Notes: generated by a model not told the origin, from the sequence alone. A DNA stretch of 64,000 bases from Enterobacter cancerogenus (GCF_019047785.1 NZ_CP077290.1:620001-684000); one strand, 5' to 3'; positions 52,944 to 62,546 are shown, counted from the stretch's first letter. Numbers and translations are program-made.

Positions 52944-55466
52944 CTAAAGGCAGTTAATTGTCAGTTCGGTCATGCCCGCCGGAGAAGGCGGGTCCGCAAG
53001 CGTGAACGCGGCGCGGCACTGCTGGTCCGGGCCAGGCCCCCACTTCACGTCGAGCGTTCCCCGATCCTCCAGACCGGAGAGGTACGCCTGCCCTCTGTCG
53101 CCCACAATCACGCTGTCGCTCTCCACGCGCGCCAGGGTGACGATGGCACCAAAAGGCACGGCACGCCCCCGGTAAAGCAAGGTTATCAGGGCGCGGCGGC
53201 CAATTTTCGCCCTGTAGTCCGATCGCACTACCGCGCCACGGGTTGGCGTCACCGTCTGGGTGGTCAGCTCCAGCTCGACGTCGTCAGGCAGGCTTTCGGG
53301 CGCGAGGGTAATGTCGTTTTGACGGTATACCGACAGATTGCTGACCACCGTATAGCCGCGAAAGTCAGTTTTGACGCCCGGCTGGTTGCGGATAGCAACA
53401 TCATGCGCGCCCGGCGCTTTAACCAGTGAGTTGGTCTCGCCAAGCGGCTGCGAGAGCGTCAGGCCATTCTCATGCAGAAGAATCCCGCCCTGCAGGCCAT
53501 AGTTGAGGCGGGCGCTCTGTTTGTCGTAGCCGTATCCCAGGCTCGCATCGCCGTAAGCGCCTTTATAATCGCCGCTCAGGGTGCCGGAGTTGCCTGCGCC
53601 ACGGGTGCCATAGCCCTGCTGCAGGTTCCAGCTCAAGGCCTGGTTGTCCAGCGCCACACCGTTCAGGCCGACGTTGTGCGTTGTGCCATTGTGTTTACTG
53701 ACGTTCATCCCTTCGCTGGCCCACGTCTGCGGCAGGAGTGCATCAAGCGGAACGCTGATGTTAAGGGCCAGAAGCTGATCTTTTTCATACCGTTTTTGGC
53801 TGCCACTGGCGTCGGGGGTGCCGTTTCTGCTGTACGTCCACGTCAACCCGAAGCTGACATGCCGCCAGTAGTTGTTATACCCAAGGCTGTAGGACGCCAT
53901 GGTTCGTCCGGAATTCCAGTAATCTTCCCGCGCCGCGCTCAGCATCAGCGACCCACGGTTCCCGCCGAGCGACTGACTCATCGTCAACTCCGCCCGGTTG
54001 CGACGCCGCTCCTGAACGATGCGGTTATCGCCATACGTATCCAGAGTCTCCTGCATGCCGTAATAGCCGCGGGTGGCATAGCGGTAGCCCGCAATTGAAA
54101 AATGGGTGCCAGTGCTGACCATGTTTTTAGCGTATCGCGCCCGCAGGGACTCACCGTGAGCCTGGCCCTCGCCCCGAGGCGATGATTCGCTCCGCGTCAC
54201 GTCCACAGACACGGCACCGAGGCCGCCCATATTTTTTCCGACCCCCAGCGACAGGGCCTGATACTTAGCGGATGCCTGCACGCCGCCGTAAAGGGTGTAT
54301 CCCTGCGGCAAACCATATATGGCCGTCACTACGCCAAACGGCGTGTTTTCTTCGCTGCGGTCATACGAGCGGTACTGTCCGGCGGTGAGCGCGTATTTCA
54401 GTCGCCCTTCCCGCTGCAAAACCGGCAGAGAAGCAAACGGCAGCGTAAAGTGCTGCTCGCTCCCGTCACTTTCCACTATGGTGACGTCAAGATCGCCCGC
54501 GCCGCCGGTAGGGTACATATCGGTAATCGCAAAGGCCCCGGGCGCCACGTAGGTCTGATAAATCTGATAGCCGTTTTGGCGCACAACTACCTGGGCATTG
54601 GTGCGGGCAATCCCTCTGACCACCGGGGCGTACCCTTTCTGCGAATCCGGCAGCATATCGTCATCCGAGGCCAACTGGCCGCCGCGAAACGGCAGACTGT
54701 CAAACACATCCGAGGGGGACGCGCTGTCGCCTAACGTAAGCTGCGCTTTCAGGGGGATAATGGCGCGCTGAACATAGGTATAAACCGTATCCGTGCTGCT
54801 CTGCCCTGACGCGTCTCGCGACAAGGTGCTGTAATTTCGCAGTCGCCACGGCCCGACGTTAAGCCCTGGACGCAGGTTAATGTACTGGCTGCTGGCGTCC
54901 GTTCCGGTATGTTGCCTGGCCCAGCCTTTTGCCCCGCTAAGGCTGTAATTCAGCATGGCGGCGGTGATCCCGTCGTCCCAGCGGTCGGGCGAGACATAGC
55001 CGCGTGCGGGCATAGCGATCGCGGCCTGCGGAATACTGATGATGAGCCGCTGCGCCGCAAACTCAAACCGTGCGCTGGCCTGCGGGATCGCCTCCAGGTT
55101 GACGCAGTCCGCGCTGTCTTGCGACAACGCGGGGAACAGCGCGGTTTTTACACCCCACGCTTTTAGCCGCTCGAGGCTCAGACAGGGCTGCAAGGGTGCG
55201 TCCGCGGCTTTCCCGGCAATAAACTGCACGTCTTTGGTCTCTACAAGCTGGCCGTCGAGAATAATGTCAACGCGGTACTGGCCCGGCGCCTGACCGCCCG
55301 TTTCAAACGCGGACAAATCCGCTTTGCCCATACCCGGGTTATCCAGCTCCACCAGCTCGGGGTTGAATGTTTCACGGGCGTAAACTGACTGCGCGACGTT
55401 GAAAAACGCAACGACAAAATATAACGCCTGACGCGCGGGCCACATTTTATTCTTTTTCGTTGCCAT
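52944..55466 (-). CDS. Fimbrial outer-membrane usher (operon 2)
   Basis: An 840-residue usher with signal peptide (to YA), N-terminal domain (FNPELVELDNPGMGKADLSAFETG), barrel and plug (QKGYAPVVRGIARTNAQVVVRQNGY; YVAPGAFAITDMYPTG) and C-terminal domains. It shares motif order with the operon 1 usher, so the loci are paralogous but not recent copies. AGGGAAAAG precedes the start. Confidence 0.94.
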   Translation of the reverse strand: MATKKNKMWPARQALYFVVAFFNVAQSVYARETFNPELVELDNPGMGKADLSAFETGGQAPGQYRVDIILDGQLVETKDVQFIAGKAADAPLQPCLSLERLKAWGVKTALFPALSQDSADCVNLEAIPQASARFEFAAQRLIISIPQAAIAMPARGYVSPDRWDDGITAAMLNYSLSGAKGWARQHTGTDASSQYINLRPGLNVGPWRLRNYSTLSRDASGQSSTDTVYTYVQRAIIPLKAQLTLGDSASPSDVFDSLPFRGGQLASDDDMLPDSQKGYAPVVRGIARTNAQVVVRQNGYQIYQTYVAPGAFAITDMYPTGGAGDLDVTIVESDGSEQHFTLPFASLPVLQREGRLKYALTAGQYRSYDRSEENTPFGVVTAIYGLPQGYTLYGGVQASAKYQALSLGVGKNMGGLGAVSVDVTRSESSPRGEGQAHGESLRARYAKNMVSTGTHFSIAGYRYATRGYYGMQETLDTYGDNRIVQERRRNRAELTMSQSLGGNRGSLMLSAAREDYWNSGRTMASYSLGYNNYWRHVSFGLTWTYSRNGTPDASGSQKRYEKDQLLALNISVPLDALLPQTWASEGMNVSKHNGTTHNVGLNGVALDNQALSWNLQQGYGTRGAGNSGTLSGDYKGAYGDASLGYGYDKQSARLNYGLQGGILLHENGLTLSQPLGETNSLVKAPGAHDVAIRNQPGVKTDFRGYTVVSNLSVYRQNDITLAPESLPDDVELELTTQTVTPTRGAVVRSDYRAKIGRRALITLLYRGRAVPFGAIVTLARVESDSVIVGDRGQAYLSGLEDRGTLDVKWGPGPDQQCRAAFTLADPPSPAGMTELTINCL

Positions 55467-55502
55467 TTCTTTTCCCTGATGTTTTCAGGAGAGACCTTTA
55501 CT

Positions 55503-56183
55503 TTATAATGACGCGTTAACCTGATGGGTTATTCCAGGGCTGCCGTAGTCATTGATGATTTTAAATATCATTGCACTACCATTAGCCCCCTGCGGAATAG
55601 CAAAGCGGGTGACCGAGCCTGGCAGAACAAACGTCACGTCTTCCACTTTTTTTCCACCCAGGCTTATTTCATTAAAATTGATGACATATTGCGTCGGGTT
55701 CGATACTTCCAGAGTATTGCCCCTGCGCTGCCATTTTAACTGGTTCGCCTGTTCTTCCGGGCTGGAGCCTTTTAAATTGGCCGGACGATAAATCAGCTTT
55801 ATGCGTGTTTTCACGGCAATTTGCAGGGCATTGGTTTGGGCTGCCGATGAGGGAATGGCTTTTATATTGAGCCAGAACAAACTCTCTTTATTCTGGGGCA
55901 GTGCGCCGGTCAGCACGATTCGTTCAACGTTTTGCTGCCCACCCTCCAGACGATAAAGCGGAGGCGTAATCACAAACGGCGCTTTATTATTCTCCCCTTG
56001 TGGCATATCCACCCAGGACTGAATCAGATAAGGCGAGCTGTCAGGGTTATTAACGTTAATGGAGGCCTCTTTTTTAGCCCCGTCAAAAATAACGCGCGTT
56101 CCGCCGATAATCACACCGGCGTACGCGTCCGTTATACCCAGAGCAGCGGCCGATATCAGAATCATTTTGCCAATAACTTTCAT
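55503..56183 (-). CDS. Fimbrial periplasmic chaperone (operon 2)
   Basis: A PapD-like chaperone of 226 residues; signal peptide MKVIGKMILISAAALGITDAYA, then GGTRVIFDGAKKEASINVNNPD, YLIQSWVDMP, PFVITPPLYRL and FWLNIKAIPS. The start at 56183 has AGG upstream; the frame to 56204 lacks support. Confidence 0.94.
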   Translation of the reverse strand: MKVIGKMILISAAALGITDAYAGVIIGGTRVIFDGAKKEASINVNNPDSSPYLIQSWVDMPQGENNKAPFVITPPLYRLEGGQQNVERIVLTGALPQNKESLFWLNIKAIPSSAAQTNALQIAVKTRIKLIYRPANLKGSSPEEQANQLKWQRRGNTLEVSNPTQYVINFNEISLGGKKVEDVTFVLPGSVTRFAIPQGANGSAMIFKIINDYGSPGITHQVNASL

Positions 56184-56258
56184 TTTTCTACCTGTTTGAA
56201 ACAAGGGGGCAATATGCCCCCCATCGAGACGTAAGCGTAATAACGCTGTGCTCGTATA

Positions 56259-56801
56259 TCAGTTGTAAACCACAGAGAAGTTAGCCACAGAGTTAGCCGG
56301 ACCCGCGACCACCGTCGCTGCAGTTGAGATATACTGAGCATAGAAATCCAACGTATTATCCGCAGTGCTGCTCAGCATATAGGTATAACCGTTGGTACCG
56401 TGCAGAGGCAGGTCTGCTTTATCTGCCGTCATCAGGTTAATTGCAATCCCGGTGGCTGCACCCGCTACTGAGGAATCAATAGCCAGCAGGTTTGAATTGC
56501 TGATATCCGGCGTACCGTCAAAACGCACTTTTGCGCTGGTCACCGTAACCGGGCAATTTTTCAGAACGATATTAAATTTCGTTGCGGGCGTTCTGGAGCC
56601 GGTGGCGGTAAACTCTGTTTTATAATAATCGCCCAGTACGACAACCTGGTTTTGCGACGCGATATCCACATCACAGGCGGAATCCAGAATATTACCCGCG
56701 AAATTTACGGATCCTGCTGCAGCGAATAACGTTGTTGCCGTCAGGGCAGAACTTGCTGCAAGGGCAGCCATTACCATCATTTTTTTCATCATCATCATCA
56801 T
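56259..56801 (-). CDS. Major fimbrial subunit (operon 2)
   Basis: A 180-residue pilin. Signal peptide ends near FAAA; a Cys pair (SACDVDIAS and LKNCPVTV) and C-terminal VANFSVVYN follow. The gene begins with five ATG codons in a row (56787-56801), two more being close behind, so the exact start is uncertain. It is the first gene of the operon and faces the divergent IprA-like regulator across 392 bp carrying three palindromes. Confidence 0.9.
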   Translation of the reverse strand: MMMMMKKMMVMAALAASSALTATTLFAAAGSVNFAGNILDSACDVDIASQNQVVVLGDYYKTEFTATGSRTPATKFNIVLKNCPVTVTSAKVRFDGTPDISNSNLLAIDSSVAGAATGIAINLMTADKADLPLHGTNGYTYMLSSTADNTLDFYAQYISTAATVVAGPANSVANFSVVYN

Positions 56802-56953
56802 CCCGTGTAACTTTATTTATTATCGACATTCACGCAGCAGGAAGCCGTAAAAAGAATCGACAGCAATTCTTTTTATCTGGCGATATGCAATGTGCATTTT
56901 CTGACCGCTGTATAAAATTTAGAGAAACTTAATGTTGAATACAATCGATTTGA

Positions 56954-56969
56954 GGTCTAGCTGTAGACT
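56954..56969. promoter_or_regulatory. Palindrome 1 (GTCTA-N4-TAGAC)
   Basis: GGTCTA-GCTG-TAGACT. First of three sites with the invariant core GTCTA-N4-TAGAC in the fimbrial-regulator intergenic region. Confidence 0.75.
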
Positions 56970-57025
56970 CTGTTTTAACCGCAAATTAACACTGCCTATG
57001 TCGCGGATATTACTCAAAATTTTGC

Positions 57026-57043
57026 GAGTCTATTTTTAGACTC
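57026..57043. promoter_or_regulatory. Palindrome 2 (GTCTA-N4-TAGAC)
   Basis: GAGTCTA-TTTT-TAGACTC, a perfect 7-bp inverted repeat. Its centre is 73 bp from that of palindrome 1. Confidence 0.8.
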
Positions 57044-57091
57044 TTTCCGCGTTAGTAACCTTTTCAGTGGCTTATTCCCGCAACGTCCTTC

Positions 57092-57107
57092 GGTCTACTT
57101 TTAGACC
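57092..57107. promoter_or_regulatory. Palindrome 3 (GTCTA-N4-TAGAC)
   Basis: GGTCTA-CTTT-TAGACC, a perfect 6-bp inverted repeat 65 bp from palindrome 2 and 86 bp before the regulator start. Confidence 0.8.
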
Positions 57108-57193
57108 CGTGCTACATATTCACTCCCTCCTCATTTTTTAAGATAATTCGCAGGTGATCAAAAAACAATCACGCTTCCCAGTTGAGGTCTTAA

Positions 57194-57853
57194 ATGAATA
57201 CGCGTCTGTCCGCCGCCCATGACAGCGGAATATCAACGGTACTTGAATTAAAACCTTACAGGCACATTGAAACACTCATTAAACATGTTTTGCCTGCTGC
57301 ACAACGCATGGTGCTCGCCCGCGGCGAAGTCGTTCAGTATTATGATAAAGAGATCCGCCAGTGCTTCCTGCTGCTGCAAGGCGGCGTGGCCCTGCACCGT
57401 CGCGGTGACGGGATTGTTTTAAATTCTGAATCGGCTCCGTTTATTCTCGGCGTGAGCAGCCAGTTCTCATCTGAGCATTTATACGTCAGGGCGAATGAGA
57501 CATCCGAAATTGCACGCGTTCCGCTGGAGGTTTTTAATAACCTCGTTGCGCGCGAGGATCTGTGGGAGCATTTCTCAAAGCTGCTGATCTACACCGCCTC
57601 CCGCGTCTATGAGCACTGCGCGCAAATCTCGCAGATGTCGGCCTATGACATCATCCGCTTCCAGCTTGTCGAACTGATGCAGGAGCCGGAAGCCATCCGG
57701 TTGAATACCACCGCAGCGGCGTATATTAAAAGCCGGACCTATTTATCGCGCAGCGGCATCATGCGTATTCTTGCCGAACTGCGTACCGGAAAGTACATCA
57801 CCATGGAGCGTGGGATACTGCTTGAGCTTCATCATTTACCGCGAAAATATTGA
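57194..57853 (+). CDS. IprA/YaiV-like winged-helix regulator 1
   Basis: A 219-residue Crp/Fnr-like protein of the IprA/YaiV group: N-terminal cyclic-nucleotide-binding-like barrel (QCFLLLQGGVALHRRGDGIVL, residues about 50-110) lacking obvious cAMP-binding residues, and a C-terminal winged helix (AAAYIKSRTYLSRSGIMRILAELRTGKYITMERG). It is divergent from fimbrial operon 2 across three palindromes, so autoregulation and fimbrial control are likely. IprA in Salmonella affects peroxide resistance; the role here is unknown. Confidence 0.82.
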   Translation: MNTRLSAAHDSGISTVLELKPYRHIETLIKHVLPAAQRMVLARGEVVQYYDKEIRQCFLLLQGGVALHRRGDGIVLNSESAPFILGVSSQFSSEHLYVRANETSEIARVPLEVFNNLVAREDLWEHFSKLLIYTASRVYEHCAQISQMSAYDIIRFQLVELMQEPEAIRLNTTAAAYIKSRTYLSRSGIMRILAELRTGKYITMERGILLELHHLPRKY

Positions 57854-57930
57854 TCGGTAACCCTTTAAACCGGGTAATGACCCCGCGGTTCGCACTATAA
57901 TGAGATAATCTATGTATAAGGTTATCCGTT

Positions 57931-58560
57931 ATGTCCTCGTCTGAAAAACCTTCCAGAGGTTCACCCTACGCTAAAGAGCTGATCGCCTTCTTACGTCCCT
58001 CGTGCGTCACGCGTACAACAGGCCGCGGCGAACAACTAGATCTGCAGGTCAACGGTGAAGGGATGTGTTATTTGATCCTTGAAGGGACGGTCGCAATCTA
58101 CCGCCGAAGCGACACGCTGATGCTCTCAACGGCCAGCAGCCCTGCCCTGTTTGGCGTCGCTAACCTGACGGACATTTTTTTTGATGACTACCTTAAAACC
58201 GTCACGCCCTGCCTGATCGGGGTGCTGACTACGGCTCAGGTTAACCACATCATCGAAGAGAATGCGCTCTGGGGGCTGCTCTCCAGCCACCTGATGTTTA
58301 TGTATAACCGGCTCTATAACGCCATCATGCCTCAGGGAGCTCCAACGGCGTATGAGATGATCCGCCAGCAGCTGCTCCGGCTGATGGAAGAAGATGAGAG
58401 CTACCGTTCCGCAGTCACGGCAGAACGCTACATCCGCGACAAAACCCAGCTTTCGCGAAGCGGCGTGATGCGTATTCTGGCGGATCTTAAAACAGGCGGG
58501 TTTATCGAAATGGAGGAAGGCAGGCTGATTACCATCAACAAACTGCCGGCCAAATACTGA
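57931..58560 (+). CDS. IprA/YaiV-like winged-helix regulator 2
   Basis: A 209-residue paralogue of the preceding gene with the same order: barrel (CYLILEGTVAIYRRSDTLMLS) and winged helix (AERYIRDKTQLSRSGVMRILADLKTGGFIEMEEGRL). It follows by 77 bp on the same strand. Both end in LP-x-KY, supporting tandem duplication followed by strong divergence. It ends at a bidirectional terminator shared with ydiH. Confidence 0.82.
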   Translation: MSSSEKPSRGSPYAKELIAFLRPSCVTRTTGRGEQLDLQVNGEGMCYLILEGTVAIYRRSDTLMLSTASSPALFGVANLTDIFFDDYLKTVTPCLIGVLTTAQVNHIIEENALWGLLSSHLMFMYNRLYNAIMPQGAPTAYEMIRQQLLRLMEEDESYRSAVTAERYIRDKTQLSRSGVMRILADLKTGGFIEMEEGRLITINKLPAKY

Positions 58561-58571
58561 ATGACAGGCAC

Positions 58572-58599
58572 AAAAAAGGCCGCAAGCGCGACCTTTTTT
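58572..58599. terminator. Bidirectional terminator before ydiH
   Basis: A6-GGCCGC / GCGACC-T6 stem with one mismatch and an AAGC loop, between convergent genes. Confidence 0.85.
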
Positions 58600-58605
58600 C
58601 AGTGC

Positions 58606-58800
58606 TTAGTGGACATGAACGCCCAACCGCCAGGCAAAATAGATCTCTTCTTTGAGTTCATTTGAAGAGAGTGCAAGCAGGTCAGCAAATTCGAGTTCAA
58701 GTTGTTTCAGCTTTTTCAGGTACTGCGCCGGAGACAGGTTGCTCGAATCGCGACGTAAATATTCAATTGCCAGCTGGGTTGGGGTTATTTCAGAATCCAT
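58606..58800 (-). CDS. ydiH: Small conserved protein YdiH
   Basis: A 64-residue protein matching E. coli YdiH along its length (PTQLAIEYLRRDSSNLSPAQYLKKLKQLELEFADLLALSS). It is helical, charged and of unknown function. The start at 58800 has GAGGA five bases upstream; an in-frame ATG at 58821 is less likely. Confidence 0.92.
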   Translation of the reverse strand: MDSEITPTQLAIEYLRRDSSNLSPAQYLKKLKQLELEFADLLALSSNELKEEIYFAWRLGVHVH

Positions 58801-58885
58801 GATGTCCTCGCTTATGTACAAAACGTGACCAGTATATCACAACGTGCTGACCAGTTTTTGACCAAAAGCAAAGCATCTGGAAACT

Positions 58886-59296
58886 TTACACCACCGCCGT
58901 CGTCAGCCTCGACGAGCAACACAGGCGATCTTCTTCGTCCAGAATATCAATCTGCCACACCTGATGACGGCTCCCGGCGTGCAGCGCGCGGCACACGCCA
59001 CGCACCCGACCGCTGCGCACGGCGCGGATGTGATTGGCATTCACCTCCAGCCCGACAACCTTCTGCTCGCCGGAAGTACACAGGTACCCTGCCACCGAGC
59101 CCAGCGTTTCGGCCAGCACTACGGATGCGCCGCCGTGCAGCAGGCCAAACGGCTGATGCGTGCGATGATCCACGGGCATCGTCGCCTCGAGTTCATTCTC
59201 ACCAATGCGGATAAACTGGATATCCAGCAGCCCCACCATATTCCCGTTGCCCATGGCGTTGAGCGCCTCAAGCGTCACTTCACGTTTCCAGATCAT
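58886..59296 (-). CDS. menI: 1,4-dihydroxy-2-naphthoyl-CoA hydrolase
   Basis: A hotdog-fold thioesterase of 136 residues that releases 1,4-dihydroxy-2-naphthoate in menaquinone synthesis (E. coli YdiI/MenI). The catalytic Glu lies in HGGASVVLAETLGSVAGYL (about Glu63). The start overlaps the ydiJ stop by 4 bp, so the two are coupled, as in E. coli. Confidence 0.96.
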   Translation of the reverse strand: MIWKREVTLEALNAMGNGNMVGLLDIQFIRIGENELEATMPVDHRTHQPFGLLHGGASVVLAETLGSVAGYLCTSGEQKVVGLEVNANHIRAVRSGRVRGVCRALHAGSRHQVWQIDILDEEDRLCCSSRLTTAVV

Positions 59297-62200
59297 CCAA
59301 TAATCTCCAGTAAGGCCTGTAGCGGATGGCGAACCCCGTTACCCTCAATACGTTTTACCTGGCTGCGGCACGAATAGCCCGTTGCCAGACAGCGGTTGCG
59401 CGGCAGACGCTGCATCGCCTGGTGCCACGACAGCTCATAGATGCCGAGCGAATTCGCGTGGTTTTTGATTTCATGGCCGTACGTGCCTGCCATCCCGCAG
59501 CAGCCCACGCTGACGCTCTCAAGCTTCGCGCCAAAACGCGCGAAAATAGCGGCCCACTGCGCCGGCGCGCCGGGCAGTGCGGTCACTTCGGTACAGTGAC
59601 CAAACAGGTACCACGACTCGCCGCTGACGTCGGTTTGCGCGGTCTTATCCAGCGCGGCGGGCAGCCACTCGTGGACCAGCATCACGTGAAAATCACCGCG
59701 TTTATCGCCGAGGATCTGCTTGTATTCATCGCGATAGCAGAGCACCAGGGCAGGATCGACGCCGACCATCGGGATACCCAACTGCGCAACGCGATTTAAA
59801 AAATCAGACGTTTTCTGTGCGGTTTTCGCAAAGCGCGTCAGGAAACCTTTGATGTGCTGCGCCTTACCGTTCGGTGAGAACGGCAGCACCACCGGCTGAT
59901 AGCCAATTTTTTCAGCCAGCCGCACGAAGTCGGCCACAACCTCGGCGTCGTAATAGCTGGTGAACGGATCCTGAACCACCAGCACCATGCCGGATTTTTG
60001 CTCCGGGCTGAGCGCCTCAAGCTGTTCCAGCGTCATGTTCGCCGAGCGGTGCCCCACCAGCTGGCGCTGCAGCGACGGCGTGGACAGCAGCGGCAGATCC
60101 ACCATCCCGATATGTTTTTCGGAAAGTTTGCGCACCAGCGGCTGGTTAATAAAGAAGTTGAAGGTTTTAGGCGCGCGCGCCATCAGCGGGGCGTAGCTTT
60201 CGACCGTTGCCACCAGGTGATCGCGCATCGGGCGCAGATACCGCGTGTGGTAAAGCTGCAGGAAGCGCGAGCGGAAATCCGGCACGTCAATTTTAATCGG
60301 GCACTGGGTAGAACAGGCTTTGCAGGCCAGACAGCCGGACATTGCCTCTTTAACTTCGTGCGAGAAATCGTACTCGCCCCGGTCCGCATGCCAGCTGTTG
60401 CGGGTGCGTTCGATAAGCGAGCGCAGGCTGGCCCGTTTTTCCGGCAGCTCCTGCTCCAGCTTCAGCGGATCCACTCCGCGATCGGCCAGCAGGCGCAGCC
60501 ATTCACGCACCAGCGTCGCACGCCCTTTCGGAGAGTGGATCCGGTTGCTGGTGATTTTCATCGACGGGCACATCGGGCTGTTGACGTCAAAGTTAAAGCA
60601 CAGCCCGTTGCCGTTACACTCCATCGCCCCGCGCCAGGACGAGCGCACCGCAATCGGGATCTGCCTGTCATAGGTGCCGCGCTTAACCGCATCCACCTGC
60701 AGCATCGGCGCATCCACGCCCTCAGGCGGGCATATCTTGCCGGGGTTAAGCCGGTTATCCGGGTCGAAGGCGGCTTTGATCTTGCGTAGCTCGCCGAACA
60801 GTTGCTCGCCGAAGAACGCCGGGCTGTACTGGGCGCGAAAGCCCTTCCCGTGCTCGCCCCACAGCAATCCACCGTATTTCGCCGTTAAGGCCACCACGTC
60901 ATCAGAGATCTCTTTCATCAGGATCTCCTGCTGCGGGTCGCACATGTCCAGCGCCGGGCGAACGTGCAGAACCCCGGCATCGACATGCCCAAACATGCCG
61001 TAGCTCAGGCCGTGGCTGTCCAGCAGCGCGCGGAACTCAACGATATAATCGGCCAGATGCTCCGGCGGAACGCAGGTATCTTCCGCAAACGGGATCGGCT
61101 TGGCGGCCCCTTTGGCATTGCCCAGCAGCCCCACGGCTTTTTTGCGCATCGCATAGATACGTTCGATGCCAGAGAGATCCTGACAGAGCTGCCAGCCAAT
61201 GATCCCGCCTTCGCCACGCGCCATCAGTTCATCCAGACGCTGACATAATGCCGCCACCTGGCCGTCAATCAGCGCGGCATCATCCCCGGCAAACTCCACA
61301 ATGTTCAGGCCAAGCATCTCTTTGTCCGGCACGTCGGTGATAAGCTCGCTGACGGAGTGCCAGACGATATCTTCCCGGGCCAGATTTAAGACTTTGGAAT
61401 CGACGGTTTCCACCGACAGCGCCCGCGCCTCAACCATAAATGGCGCATTGCGCAGCGCGGAATCAAAGGAGTTGTATTTGACGTTCACCAGCCGCCGCAC
61501 CTTCGGCAGCCGGGTAATATCAAGGCGCGCCTCGGTGATAAAGGCCAGCGTCCCTTCCGAACCGGTCAGGATGCGGGTCAGGTCGAACTGCGTCATGTCG
61601 TCGTTGAAAACGTGGCGCAGGTCGTAGCCCGTCAGGAAGCGGTTCAGTTTCGGGAATTTATCAAGAATAAGCGGGCGATTGTCCCGGCAGCGTTCCAGCA
61701 CGGTACGGTAGATGCGCCCGGTGACGGTGTTCTCTTTGCCCAGCGTCTCGGCCAGTTCAACCGGCAGCGGCTGCGTATCCAGGATATCGCCACCGAGCAA
61801 CACGGCGCGCACGCCCATAACGTGATCGGACGTTTTGCCGTACACCAGCGACCCCTGCCCCGACGCATCGGTATTGATCATCCCGCCAAGGGTCGCGCGG
61901 TTACTGGTGGAGAGCTCAGGGGCAAAGAAGTAGCCGAAAGGTTTAAGGTACTGGTTGAGCTGATCCTTAATGACGCCCGCCTCGACACGCACCCACCCCT
62001 CTTCCGGGTTAATTTCGATGATGCGGTTCATATAGCGCGACATATCAATGATAATGCCCTGGTTCAGCGCCTGCCCGTTGGTGCCCGTCCCGCCGCCGCG
62101 CGGGGTGAAGACCAGAGAGAGAAACCGCTCCTGCGACGCCAGCCGTGCAATCAGCGCGACATCGGCGGTAGAACGCGGAAAGACGACCGCATCAGGAAGA

Positions 62201-62349
62201 AGCTGGTAGATACTGTTATCCGTCGCCATCGTCAGCCTGTCGGCATAATTCGTGGCGGTATCACCTGTAAAACCCTGTTGCTCCAGTGCCTGCAAAAAAT
62301 TAAGCACCAGCTGAACGACGCCGGGTGCCTGAGAAATCTGTGGGATCAT
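59293..62349 (-). CDS. ydiJ: FAD/Fe-S D-2-hydroxyglutarate dehydrogenase YdiJ
   Basis: A 1018-residue oxidoreductase. The N-terminal FAD-binding domain (PRSTADVALIARLAS; TPRGGGTGTNGQALNQG) and FAD-oxidase C domain cover about 1-530. A ferredoxin domain has CLACKACSTQCPIKIDVPDFR (about 660), and a C-terminal CCG-type domain contains CCGMAGTYGHE. E. coli YdiJ oxidises D-2-hydroxyglutarate. It is first in the ydiJ-menI transcription unit. Confidence 0.95.
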   Translation of the reverse strand: MIPQISQAPGVVQLVLNFLQALEQQGFTGDTATNYADRLTMATDNSIYQLLPDAVVFPRSTADVALIARLASQERFLSLVFTPRGGGTGTNGQALNQGIIIDMSRYMNRIIEINPEEGWVRVEAGVIKDQLNQYLKPFGYFFAPELSTSNRATLGGMINTDASGQGSLVYGKTSDHVMGVRAVLLGGDILDTQPLPVELAETLGKENTVTGRIYRTVLERCRDNRPLILDKFPKLNRFLTGYDLRHVFNDDMTQFDLTRILTGSEGTLAFITEARLDITRLPKVRRLVNVKYNSFDSALRNAPFMVEARALSVETVDSKVLNLAREDIVWHSVSELITDVPDKEMLGLNIVEFAGDDAALIDGQVAALCQRLDELMARGEGGIIGWQLCQDLSGIERIYAMRKKAVGLLGNAKGAAKPIPFAEDTCVPPEHLADYIVEFRALLDSHGLSYGMFGHVDAGVLHVRPALDMCDPQQEILMKEISDDVVALTAKYGGLLWGEHGKGFRAQYSPAFFGEQLFGELRKIKAAFDPDNRLNPGKICPPEGVDAPMLQVDAVKRGTYDRQIPIAVRSSWRGAMECNGNGLCFNFDVNSPMCPSMKITSNRIHSPKGRATLVREWLRLLADRGVDPLKLEQELPEKRASLRSLIERTRNSWHADRGEYDFSHEVKEAMSGCLACKACSTQCPIKIDVPDFRSRFLQLYHTRYLRPMRDHLVATVESYAPLMARAPKTFNFFINQPLVRKLSEKHIGMVDLPLLSTPSLQRQLVGHRSANMTLEQLEALSPEQKSGMVLVVQDPFTSYYDAEVVADFVRLAEKIGYQPVVLPFSPNGKAQHIKGFLTRFAKTAQKTSDFLNRVAQLGIPMVGVDPALVLCYRDEYKQILGDKRGDFHVMLVHEWLPAALDKTAQTDVSGESWYLFGHCTEVTALPGAPAQWAAIFARFGAKLESVSVGCCGMAGTYGHEIKNHANSLGIYELSWHQAMQRLPRNRCLATGYSCRSQVKRIEGNGVRHPLQALLEIIG

Positions 62350-62372
62350 TACTGTCGACCCTAATAAGAGGT

Positions 62373-62388
62373 GTGAAATCGTTTGCGT
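62373..62388. promoter_or_regulatory. PurR operator of ydiK
   Basis: GTGAAATCGTTTGCGT, read in reverse ACGCAAACGATTTCAC, matches the PUR box in 12 of 16 bases. ydiK is a known PurR target in E. coli, and purR itself lies earlier in this window. Confidence 0.7.
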
Positions 62389-62546
62389 TGTGTCTGGAAA
62401 GTTTTATCACATTTTTTTCTTATGTGCTCTGGTGAATTACAGGCAGAATCCGCCTGTCAAAAATCGCTGAAATCACTAATGATTAGTGATACGCGGTTTA
62501 TGTTCCCGCCAGCCGTTCTGGCGTTCTAAAAAGGAAAGTTTCGTTT

